Notes: generated by a model from the sequence alone, not told the origin. A stretch of DNA of 8,147 nt from Roseiarcus sp050013275 (GCA_050013275.1 JBEKFO010000175.1:1-8147), one strand, 5' to 3'; shown: positions 1 through 6,508, counted from the stretch's first letter. A program made the numbers and translations.

Positions 1-1869
1 AAGCACGCCCAGCAGGCGGAGAATTTTCGCAAGCTCCTGCTCGCCATCGCCGACGACGCGCGCGTGCTGCTGATCAAGCTCGCCGACCGCCTGCACAACA
101 TGCGCACGTTGAATTTCATGCCGGAGGACAAACGCGCCCGCATCGCGCAGGACACGCTCGACATCTACGCCCCGCTCGCCGGCCGCATGGGCATGCAGGG
201 CATGCGCAACGAGCTTGAAGATCTGGCGTTCGGCTACCTGATGCCCGAAGCGCACGAGCTGATCGTGTCGCGGCTGGAGGAACTGAAGGCCAAGAACGGC
301 GCGCTGATCGCGCGCATCGCCGCCGAGCTGACCGATCAGTTCGCCCGGCGCGGCATCAAGGTCGAGGTCAAGGGGCGCCAGAAAAAGGCCTATTCGATCT
401 GGCGCAAGATGGAGCGCCGCTCGATCGCCTTCGAGCAGCTCTCGGACATCTACGGCTTCCGCATCCTGGTCGACACGGTCGCCGACTGCTACGCCGCGGT
501 CGGCGTCGCGCACACCACCTGGCCGAGCGTGCCCGGCCGCTTCAAGGACTATATCTCGACCCCCAAGCAGAACGACTATCGCTCGATCCACACCACCGTC
601 ATCGGCCCGGGCAGCCAGCGCGTCGAATTGCAGATCCGCACCCACGACATGCACGAGATCGCGGAATACGGCATCGCCGCGCACGCGCTCTACAAGGATC
701 GCCACGGCCAGCCGGAAGCGATCGACGCCAGCGAGAGCCGCGCCTATCGCGGCCTCCGGCAGACCATCGAGACGCTGGCGAGCGACGATTCGGAAAAGTT
801 CCTCGAGCACACCAAGCTCGAACTGTTCCAGGACCAGGTGTTCTGCTTCACCCCCAAGGGGCGGCTGATCGCGCTGCCGCGCGGCGCGACCGCGATCGAT
901 TTCGCCTACGCCGTCCACACCGACGTCGGCAATTCCGCCGTCGGCGCCAAGATCAACGGCCGCATCGCGCCACTGATCTCGACCTTGCGCAACGGCGACG
1001 AGGTGCTGATCACCCGCTCCGACAGCCGCACCCCACCCGCGGCTTGGGACAGCCTGGTGGTGACCGGGCGCGCGCGCGCCGCCATTCGCCGCGCCACCCG
1101 CGAAGCGGCCAAGGCGCAGTACGGCGGCCTCGGGCGTCAGATCATAGAGCGCGCCTTCGCGCGAGCGGGGCGCAAGTTTTCCGAGGCCAAGCTGAAGAGC
1201 GCGCTGTCGCGCCTCGCGCGCAGCTCCGTCGACGACGTGTTCATAAGCGTCGGGCGCGGCGAACTCTACTCGGCCGACGTGGTGCGCGCGATCTATCCCG
1301 ACTTCAAGGAGGAGCGCAAAGCCGGTCCGGCGCTGGCGCCCGGCGAAGCCGGTTGGTTCGGCCTCGCCAAGGCGGCCAATCTGGTGTTTCGCGTCCCCGG
1401 CAAGGGCGAGAACGGCGAGGCGTTGCCGCTGCGCGGCATCGACTGGGACATGCCGGTGCGATTCGCCCCGAAGGGCGGCGCCGTTCCGGGCGAACGCATC
1501 GTCGGCATCCGCACGCCGGGCGAAGGGATCACCATCTATCCCATCCATTCGCCCGCGCTCGTCGCCTACGACGACAAGCCGGAGCAATGGCTCGACGTGC
1601 GCTGGGACCTCGACACCGCCACCAAGTCGCTCTACCCCACGCAGATCCTGGTGACGACGCTCAACGAGCCGGGCGCGCTCGGCGTCATTGCGACGACGAT
1701 CGGCGAAGCGGGCGCCAATATCGACAACGTCGTGTTCAGCCCCAGCGGGCCGGACTTCCGCCAGGTGCGTTTCGATCTGGAAGTCGCCGACATCCAGCAC
1801 CTCAACGCCGTCCTCGCGCAATTGCGCGGCAAGAGCGTGGTCAGCAAGGTCGAGCGGCTCAGCGGCTGA
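1..1869 (+). CDS. rsh: Rsh: bifunctional (p)ppGpp synthetase/hydrolase (RelA/SpoT family), 5' end missing
   Basis: Makes and degrades the alarmone (p)ppGpp, the cytoplasmic signal of the stringent response. The frame is open from base 1, so the true start lies upstream; 622 residues remain, against about 700-750 for the family. Order seen (window residue numbers): end of the HD hydrolase domain with LADRLHNMRT (about 26-35; the HDxxED metal motif is lost off the edge); synthetase domain from GRQKKAYSIWRKM (125-137); RFKD at 180-183, the RxKD signature of bifunctional enzymes rather than the ExDD of RelA; VELQIRT and AEYGIAAHA; TGS domain about 278-340 with AYAVHTD; a helical linker; a domain with GERIVGI and TPGEGITIYPI (about 490-515) where many relatives have a Cys-containing zinc-finger-like region; and a C-terminal ACT domain (about 549-620) starting LVTTLNEPGALG. 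It ends in TGA and is probably co-transcribed with the next gene. The family call is secure. Confidence 0.97.
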   Translation, partial: KHAQQAENFRKLLLAIADDARVLLIKLADRLHNMRTLNFMPEDKRARIAQDTLDIYAPLAGRMGMQGMRNELEDLAFGYLMPEAHELIVSRLEELKAKNGALIARIAAELTDQFARRGIKVEVKGRQKKAYSIWRKMERRSIAFEQLSDIYGFRILVDTVADCYAAVGVAHTTWPSVPGRFKDYISTPKQNDYRSIHTTVIGPGSQRVELQIRTHDMHEIAEYGIAAHALYKDRHGQPEAIDASESRAYRGLRQTIETLASDDSEKFLEHTKLELFQDQVFCFTPKGRLIALPRGATAIDFAYAVHTDVGNSAVGAKINGRIAPLISTLRNGDEVLITRSDSRTPPAAWDSLVVTGRARAAIRRATREAAKAQYGGLGRQIIERAFARAGRKFSEAKLKSALSRLARSSVDDVFISVGRGELYSADVVRAIYPDFKEERKAGPALAPGEAGWFGLAKAANLVFRVPGKGENGEALPLRGIDWDMPVRFAPKGGAVPGERIVGIRTPGEGITIYPIHSPALVAYDDKPEQWLDVRWDLDTATKSLYPTQILVTTLNEPGALGVIATTIGEAGANIDNVVFSPSGPDFRQVRFDLEVADIQHLNAVLAQLRGKSVVSKVERLSG

Positions 1870-1882
1870 GGAGAAGCAAGCA

Positions 1883-2392
1883 ATGCCGCTCTATTTCGCC
1901 TATGGCGCGAACATGGACGTCGAGGCGATGGCGAAGCGCTGTCCGCGCTCTGAGCCGCTGGGCTTGGCGCGGCTGATGCGCCACCGCCTCGCGGTCATGC
2001 GCGAGGGCTGGTTGACGGCGACGCGCGACGCCGTCGCCAACGTCGACGGCGTGTTGTGGACGATCGCGCTCGCCGACATGCCCGCGCTCGATCGTTACGA
2101 GGGACTCGGCGATGGCCTCTACGTCAAGGCGGCGCAGCCGGTGGTCGTCGCCGGCGGCGCCAAGCGGGCGCTGATCTATTTCGGCGCCAATAGCGGGCCC
2201 GGCGTCGCGCGAGCGGACTATATCGCCGACGTGCTGCGCGCTGCGAAGCGGTGGGCTCTGCCGGCCGCCACGATCGCGCGGATCGAACGATTCGCCGCCG
2301 ACGCGGGGGCTGCGAGCCCGTCCGACCGCGCCGCGGCGCCGGCGACGAAGCCGGTTCGGCCGCTCTTCGCCACGCCTTTCGACCGAAAGTGA
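1883..2392 (+). CDS. Gamma-glutamylcyclotransferase-like protein (AIG2/GGCT fold)
   Basis: 169 residues. The family releases 5-oxoproline from gamma-glutamyl peptides or amines, often in glutathione turnover; the exact substrate cannot be read from sequence. Seen: an N-terminal substrate-loop motif FAYGANM (5-11; usual form YGSN), GVLWTI (56-61), and LDRYEG followed by GLY (69-80), in which Glu73 fits the conserved catalytic glutamate. The tail after about residue 145 is rich in Ala and Pro and looks disordered. The start ATG is chosen because GAGGAG (1868-1873, overlapping the rsh stop) lies 9 nt before it and because the YGAN motif must lie close to the N-terminus. The same frame is open further upstream inside rsh, but that part has no family similarity. 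The 13-nt gap to rsh suggests one transcript. It converges on ubiV with 6 nt between stops and no visible terminator. Confidence 0.85.
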   Translation: MPLYFAYGANMDVEAMAKRCPRSEPLGLARLMRHRLAVMREGWLTATRDAVANVDGVLWTIALADMPALDRYEGLGDGLYVKAAQPVVVAGGAKRALIYFGANSGPGVARADYIADVLRAAKRWALPAATIARIERFAADAGAASPSDRAAAPATKPVRPLFATPFDRK

Positions 2393-2398
2393 AGCTCG

Positions 2399-3301
2399 TT
2401 ATTGCGAACCCGCCGCGCTCTCGCTCCAGCTCATGCCCTCGCGACCGCGGATGTAGCCGTTGACGAACGGCGTCGGCGCCACGAGCGCGCGCAGGCTCGC
2501 AAGCGCCTCGTCCGGCGCGATACGGCGGTCGAGAACGCCGCGATAGAGCTCGGCGACCTTCACCATGTCGGTCGACTGCGGCGACAGGCGGAAATGCGTC
2601 ACGCCGGCGGTCTGCAGCGCGTCGAGCTCAGGGAGCAGCGCGGCGTAGCCGTGCGACATGGTTTGCGTGCCGTTGATCGTCAGCAGAGGCTTGCCGTCGA
2701 TCTGGTCCGCGGCGAGGCCGTCGCGATCGATCTCGCAGACGAACTGGCAGGCGTCCTTGTTCAGCCCGTAGGCGCGCGCGTGATAGCAGCGCATCGAGAT
2801 CGAAAGCGGCTGGCGGCCGAACGCCATCGTCTCGGTCTCGACCGGGCAGTGGCGCGCCAGCGTCGCGACCGCCGCCGCCGACAGCTCGACCGGGGTGTTC
2901 ACCCGAACCGCCCCGTTGCGCACCAGGAAGTCGAGCGTCGCCTCGTTGAACATGTTGATGAAGGGGCCGGCGACGTGCGGAGCGCCGGCGAGCAATTTGA
3001 TGCTGGCGACGTCATTGGCCTCGATCATCAGCTCGCCGCGGCAACGCTCGCGGATCGCCTCCATCTCGGCGTCGGTGGTGACCAGCGCCAGGGTCGAAAG
3101 CACGACCTGTTTGCCGGCCGCGCGCAGGCGCGCGGCGATCGCCGGCAGGTCGTCGACGAAGAACGGTTCGCGTTTGGAGCACACCGCCTCGCCCAGATAG
3201 ACGCACTCGACCGGCGCCTCGTCGGCGATACGGTAGTAGAAGTCGCGCCGGCGCTCCGGCTTCCAGTTGAACAGGATCGGTCCCAGCGTCAGCGCGCTCA
3301 T
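2399..3301 (-). CDS. ubiV: UbiV, O2-independent ubiquinone hydroxylation protein (peptidase U32 family)
   Basis: 300 residues, similar in size to E. coli UbiV (YhbV). With UbiU it forms an Fe-S heterodimer that hydroxylates the ubiquinone ring without O2; despite the U32 name it is not expected to be a protease. Seen: LGPILFNW at the N-terminus, YLGEAVCSKR (35-44) nearly identical to E. coli UbiV as I remember it, VVLSTLAL, NGTQTMS and RLSPQ. The four [4Fe-4S] ligands are all present as Cys41, Cys172, Cys185 and Cys189, with the expected CX12C and CX3C spacing of the last three. The start ATG overlaps the ubiU stop by 4 nt (ATGA), with an AAGGG-type ribosome site 8 nt upstream inside ubiU, so translational coupling is likely. 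Last gene of the ubiT-ubiU-ubiV operon. Confidence 0.95.
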   Translation of the reverse strand: MSALTLGPILFNWKPERRRDFYYRIADEAPVECVYLGEAVCSKREPFFVDDLPAIAARLRAAGKQVVLSTLALVTTDAEMEAIRERCRGELMIEANDVASIKLLAGAPHVAGPFINMFNEATLDFLVRNGAVRVNTPVELSAAAVATLARHCPVETETMAFGRQPLSISMRCYHARAYGLNKDACQFVCEIDRDGLAADQIDGKPLLTINGTQTMSHGYAALLPELDALQTAGVTHFRLSPQSTDMVKVAELYRGVLDRRIAPDEALASLRALVAPTPFVNGYIRGREGMSWSESAAGSQ

Positions 3302-4299
3302 CGCCAGCCCTTCTTATAGGCGCTCAAGGTGACCTTCCCGCCCTCGGCGATGGCGTTGAGATCGCCGATCGCCGCCGGAGTTTCTTCGCCGCGCGCCAGC
3401 GCGTCGAGCACGGCGCGGAACGCCGCGACGACCTGCCCGACATAGGCGCGGCTGCGCTGTCGTCCCTCGATCTTCAGCGCCGTCACGCCGGCCGCCTTGA
3501 GTTGCGTGAGGATCGACACCGCATTGAGCCCCACCGGCTCTTCGAACAGATAGGAGACTGCGCCGTTGACCGCGAGGCGGCACTTGCAGGGGGTCGGATA
3601 GGCCGCGTTCTCGCTCTTGGCGTAACGGTTCATCGTCACCTCGCCGAGGCGCGACACCATGAACTCGCCGTCCTCGTGGTAGGAGACGAACTCGGCCGGC
3701 GCGCAGACGCCGTCGCTGCTCGGCGAGCGGCCGGTGATGTAGGAGGACAGGAAGCAACGTCCTTCGACCATCGTGCCTAAGGAGCCGAACGCGAACACTT
3801 CCGCTTCGACCTGCATGCGCGCGATCAGCGCCCCGACCTCCTCGACCGAAAGCACGCGCGGCAGGACCACGCGGCTGATGCCGAAATTCTCGCGGTAGAA
3901 GTCGATCGACTGCGGATTGGAGGCCGCCGCCTGCACCGAGAGGTGCCGACGCAGTTTGGGATAGCGGCGGGTCGCATAGTCGAGCACGCCGATATCGGCG
4001 AGAATGACCGCGTCCGCACCGAATTCCGCGGCGTGGTCGACAGCGCGCCGCCAGGGCTCGACGTCGCCGGCGCGCGGAAAGGTGTTGACGGCGACGAGCA
4101 CGCGCCGGCCGCGCGCGTGGGCGTAGGCGATGCCCTCGCGCATCTCCTTGAGGTCGAAGTTCAGGCCGGGGTAGTTGCGCGCGTTGGTGCAGTCGCGAAA
4201 GCCGCAATAGACGGTGTCGGCGCCGGCGTCGACCGCCGCGCGCAACGAGGCCGGCGTGCCGGCGGGGCAGACCAGCTCGAGATAGGTCGCAGGTCTCAC
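3298..4299 (-). CDS. ubiU: UbiU, O2-independent ubiquinone hydroxylation protein (peptidase U32 family)
   Basis: 333 residues, the family's usual length (E. coli YhbU/UbiU is about 331). Partner of UbiV in anaerobic ring hydroxylation. Seen: LELVCPAGTPASLRAAVDAG at the N-terminus, TNARNYPGLNF (38-48), LSVQAAASN, MVEGRCFLSSY (177-187), a stretch ending in VC (199), YPTPCKC (234-240) and LKIEGRQRS, all in family order. Three Fe-S ligands align by spacing with E. coli C176, C193 and C232: Cys182, Cys199 and Cys238. The fourth, E. coli C169, is Gly175 here, while an extra Cys240 follows Cys238 as CxC; see findings. The start codon is GTG, overlapping the ubiT TGA by 4 nt (GTGA), with a GGAAGGA ribosome site about 10 nt upstream. 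Its end overlaps the ubiV start by 4 nt. The family is certain; the cluster ligation is not. Confidence 0.95.
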   Translation of the reverse strand: MRPATYLELVCPAGTPASLRAAVDAGADTVYCGFRDCTNARNYPGLNFDLKEMREGIAYAHARGRRVLVAVNTFPRAGDVEPWRRAVDHAAEFGADAVILADIGVLDYATRRYPKLRRHLSVQAAASNPQSIDFYRENFGISRVVLPRVLSVEEVGALIARMQVEAEVFAFGSLGTMVEGRCFLSSYITGRSPSSDGVCAPAEFVSYHEDGEFMVSRLGEVTMNRYAKSENAAYPTPCKCRLAVNGAVSYLFEEPVGLNAVSILTQLKAAGVTALKIEGRQRSRAYVGQVVAAFRAVLDALARGEETPAAIGDLNAIAEGGKVTLSAYKKGWR

Positions 4300-4952
4300 G
4301 CCGCCTGTCCTTCCCGACGGCGCTGCCGCGCTTCCAGCTTGCTCAGGCGCTTCTTGAGCGTTTCGTTCTCCGCGCGCAGACGCTCGTTTTCCGCCGCGGC
4401 GGCGTCCGCGCCGCCGTCCGGCGCCGCGCGCGGCGGCAGCAGGAGGTCGCGCAGACGCTCGGCCCGGCGCTCCCAGCTCAAGACGGCGGAGCGCGCGAAG
4501 CGTTGCAGCGGGCCGAGCAACGAGGAGGCCTCGTCGATGAGGACGATGGTCTCGCGGTCGAGGACGTTGCGCAACGCCACCACCGCCGAGGTGTCGCCGG
4601 CGATCACGATCTCGCGGGTGAAGAACAGGGCGTCGCTGTCGATGCGGCCCTCGAGCAGCGCCAACAGCGCCTCCAACGAGCCCTTGACGCTCGCGTCCGC
4701 CTCGGCCGCGTGCGCGCCCGTCAGCTTCAGGGACGGCGCGCCGTCGCCGAATTGCAGCAGGAACCGATGCGGCAGATCGGTCAGCTCGATGAGGACGACG
4801 GTGCGGCGAAATTCCCCGAGCACGCGGAACAGATCGGGGTGATTGCGCCCCATTTTGTGAAGAAGCGCCGCCGCGCCGAGATCGAGGAGCGGCGGCGGCG
4901 CCGCCGCGATCAATCCGCGCGCCAGGAGCGTCGGAAATTCAGCCTCTTCCAT
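4296..4952 (-). CDS. ubiT: UbiT, SCP2-domain accessory factor of anaerobic ubiquinone synthesis, with C-terminal coiled coil
   Basis: 218 residues. UbiT (E. coli YhbT) is an SCP2 lipid-binding protein needed with UbiU and UbiV for O2-independent ubiquinone synthesis, thought to handle the hydrophobic intermediates. Seen: an N-terminal hydrophobic segment with FPTLLARGLIAAAPPPLL; an SCP2-like core ending in DALFFTREIVIAGDT (107-121) and VALRNVLDRE, the most diagnostic UbiT stretch; then, unlike E. coli UbiT (about 174 aa), an extension whose residues 188-210 form a leucine-zipper-like coiled coil. ATG at 4952 is chosen because GGGGA lies about 9 nt before it and the family similarity starts there; the frame stays open to 5207, but that 85-residue addition is Arg/Pro-rich and would cover the FNR-type site. 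First gene of the operon. The function call rests on the SCP2 motif plus the adjacent ubiUV. Confidence 0.92.
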   Translation of the reverse strand: MEEAEFPTLLARGLIAAAPPPLLDLGAAALLHKMGRNHPDLFRVLGEFRRTVVLIELTDLPHRFLLQFGDGAPSLKLTGAHAAEADASVKGSLEALLALLEGRIDSDALFFTREIVIAGDTSAVVALRNVLDRETIVLIDEASSLLGPLQRFARSAVLSWERRAERLRDLLLPPRAAPDGGADAAAAENERLRAENETLKKRLSKLEARQRRREGQAA

Positions 4953-5034
4953 TTCGCTTTCCCCGAAGACCAAGCCCGCCGCGACGCCGCCTCGGGCGGC
5001 CGAATGCCACGAAGCATCTTTATTGCCGGCGGCA

Positions 5035-5048
5035 TTGACCTGCGTCAA
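5035..5048. promoter_or_regulatory. FNR/FixK-type operator in the ubiT-apbE intergenic region
   Basis: TTGACCTGCGTCAA is a perfect inverted repeat (TTGAC-N4-GTCAA) matching the binding site of Crp/Fnr-family regulators such as FnrL, FixK and FnrN in alphaproteobacteria. Its centre (5041.5) lies about 90 nt upstream of the ubiT start codon and about 155 nt upstream of the apbE start. A class II arrangement (site near -41.5) would put a ubiT transcription start near 5000 with a leader of about 50 nt. I see no convincing -10 box at the exact spacing on either strand; a TAAAGAT-like element (minus strand, 5022-5016) is slightly too close to the site. Regulation of ubiTUV by FNR is known in E. coli; control here is inferred from the site and its position. 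Confidence 0.8.
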
Positions 5049-5165
5049 CGTCCCCGGCCCCGGCGCCCGCCCGATTTTGCGCTCGCCTCGGTCAGTTTCA
5101 GGCAAGCGGGCGGGGCGATTCTGCCCTCGGAACGGCCCTTCGCTTGTGCGCGCCCAGGCGATCGG

Positions 5166-5191
5166 CGTCCCCCTTTTTCGAGACGGGGACG
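5166..5191 (+). promoter_or_regulatory. Hairpin covering the apbE ribosome binding site
   Basis: CGTCCCC (5166-5172) pairs perfectly with GGGGACG (5185-5191) around a 12-nt U-rich loop. The right arm contains GGGGA (5185-5189), the only good Shine-Dalgarno candidate for the apbE ATG at 5197. If it folds in the mRNA, the ribosome site is in the stem, which would lower or condition translation. The repeat is seen directly; a regulatory role is inference. Confidence 0.45.
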
Positions 5192-5196
5192 AATCT

Positions 5197-6129
5197 ATGC
5201 CTGGCATTGAACCTCGCTGCTACCCTTTCGCCGCGATGGGAACGCGCTGCGAACTCAGACTCTACGCCGACGACGAACGCTCCGCGGCGGGCGCCGCGAG
5301 CGCCGCGATCGCGGAAGTGCGCCGGATCGAGCGCGCCTATTCGCGCTATCGATCCGACAGCGTCGTCAGCGCGATCAACGAGGCGGGCAAACAGGGCGGC
5401 GCGATTTCCCTCAGCCGAGAGGCCGCCGACCTCATCGACCTCGCGTTCGACGCCTATCGCCTTTCCGACGGGTTGTTCGACGTCACTTCCGGCGCCTTGC
5501 GCGAAGTCTGGCGGGACGATATCGCCGAGCCGCCGTCATCGCGCCAGATCGCGCCGGTTCTCGCGCGCATCGGCCTTCACAAGGTCGCTTGGGAGCGGCC
5601 CCGGCTGTCGTTCGGGCGTCGCGGCATGCAGGTCGACCTCGGCGGAATCGGCAAGGAATACGCCGCGGATCGCGCCGCGAACGCGTGTCGCCGGCGCGGG
5701 ATCTCGGCCGGGCTCGTCGACCTCGGCGGCGATATCGTGGCGATCGGCCCGCATCCCGACGGAACCTCATGGCGGATCGGCGTCCGCGATCCCAGAGACC
5801 CGGAGAGCGCGCTCGCCACGCTGTTCCTGGCGCGCGGCGGCGTCGCGACCAGCGGCGATTATGAACGGTTCTGGGAATTCGACGGGCGGCGATACGGCCA
5901 CATTTTCGATCCGCGCACGGGTTGGCCGGTTCGCGGATTGTCCTCGGTCACCGTCGCGGCGTCGACGTGCCTGCGAGCGGGACTGTATTCTACGATCGCG
6001 ATGCTGAAAGGCGAGGATGGGGCGCAGTGGCTCGAAGAGGTCGCCGCGCCCCATGTTCACGTCGACGCCGCCAGCCGCGTCGGCGGGTCACTGCTGTCGC
6101 CGAGCGGCGATTTCAGGTCAGCCGCCTGA
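5197..6129 (+). CDS. apbE: ApbE-family FAD:protein FMN transferase with altered metal site, no signal peptide
   Basis: 310 residues, a normal ApbE length. The family transfers FMN from FAD onto a Ser/Thr of a target flavoprotein (Rnf/Nqr subunits, NosR and others). Seen in order: MGT (14-16), SRYRSDS (49-55), FDVTSGALREVW (94-105), VDLGGIGKEYAAD (146-158; many relatives have KGY rather than KEY), GLVDLGGDI, GGVATSGDYERF (214-225) and YGHIFDPRTGWP (233-244). In the C-terminal metal motif, usually ADALST, the window reads AGLYST (261-266): the Mg-binding Asp is Gly262, whereas the Thr (266) is kept. There is no lipobox or signal peptide, so a cytoplasmic location is likely, unlike the many exported ApbE proteins. 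ATG 5197 has GGGGA 7 nt upstream. Divergent from ubiT and perhaps under the same FNR-type site. Its target is unknown; no recognisable acceptor protein is encoded in the window. Confidence 0.88.
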   Translation: MPGIEPRCYPFAAMGTRCELRLYADDERSAAGAASAAIAEVRRIERAYSRYRSDSVVSAINEAGKQGGAISLSREAADLIDLAFDAYRLSDGLFDVTSGALREVWRDDIAEPPSSRQIAPVLARIGLHKVAWERPRLSFGRRGMQVDLGGIGKEYAADRAANACRRRGISAGLVDLGGDIVAIGPHPDGTSWRIGVRDPRDPESALATLFLARGGVATSGDYERFWEFDGRRYGHIFDPRTGWPVRGLSSVTVAASTCLRAGLYSTIAMLKGEDGAQWLEEVAAPHVHVDAASRVGGSLLSPSGDFRSAA

Positions 6130-6441
6130 CGCGCTCGCCGAGCGAAACTGCGCCATCAGACTGGTCATGCCGCTGACGAAGCTCTGCTTCGACACCGAGC
6201 CGGACTGGGTCGGGTCCAAGGCGGCGTAGACGGCGCTCGCGCCCATCGCCACGAAGCCCGCGGTCGGCTTCATGGTCTGAAACGCTTGCGTGAACTGCGC
6301 CTTGGTGATCGAGCCGGCGCCCGATGTGTCGATCTTGTTGAACAGGTTGGTCATCTTCTGCGCCGGCGGAGCGCGCATGCTCGCGCCCGACATCGCTTGG
6401 GGCGAGAAACTGCCGGCCACGCCGGAAACGCTCATGCTCAT
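6118..6441 (-). CDS. Small protein with two degenerate EF-hand motifs
   Basis: 107 residues, no signal peptide or membrane segment. Two helix-loop-helix units in correct EF-hand register: loop 1 from Asp38 (DTSGAGSITKAQ then Phe50) and loop 2 from Asp76 (DPTQSGSVSKQS then Phe88). Both keep Asp at position 1, Gly at 6 and Ile/Val at 8. Positions 3 and 5 are Ser/Ala and Thr/Ser rather than acidic, and position 12 is Gln and Ser rather than Glu, so calcium affinity should be weak or absent. The N-terminal 30 residues are rich in Ser, Met and Ala. The start is clear: AGGAGG (6447-6452, minus strand) lies 5 nt before ATG 6441, and a second ATG follows two codons later. The frame is open upstream to 6603 but that part is Arg-rich and lacks a ribosome site. 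Its last 12 nt overlap the end of apbE on the other strand. Function unknown. Confidence 0.8.
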   Translation of the reverse strand: MSMSVSGVAGSFSPQAMSGASMRAPPAQKMTNLFNKIDTSGAGSITKAQFTQAFQTMKPTAGFVAMGASAVYAALDPTQSGSVSKQSFVSGMTSLMAQFRSASASGG

Positions 6442-6508
6442 TTTGTCCTCCTGCTGGGGCTCTCGAGCCCATGGCGAGGCGACGACGGTATCGCCGCGAA
6501 ACTGGAGC

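Noticed and set aside
1044..1976. Plus-strand open frame in another phase inside rsh
   Set aside because: Arg/Ala-rich shadow of the TGS-to-ACT region of rsh; no frameshift is needed because rsh reads through intact.
2402..3319. Long plus-strand open frame (about 305 codons) opposite ubiV
   Set aside because: It mirrors ubiV in a GC-rich region, its translation is Arg/Ala-rich with no family motifs, and ubiV has all expected catalytic and cluster motifs.
5023..5196. 58-codon upstream extension of apbE that might hold a signal peptide
   Set aside because: No hydrophobic core or lipobox is present, and a GGGGA ribosome site precedes the ATG at 5197.
4953..5207. 85-codon N-terminal extension of ubiT
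   Set aside because: Arg/Pro-rich without family similarity, would run through the FNR-type site, and a better ribosome site precedes the ATG at 4952.
5197..5207. ATGCCTGGCAT palindrome at the apbE start
   Set aside because: 5-bp arms with a 1-nt centre cannot form a hairpin; it mainly explains why both strands seem to have a start codon here.
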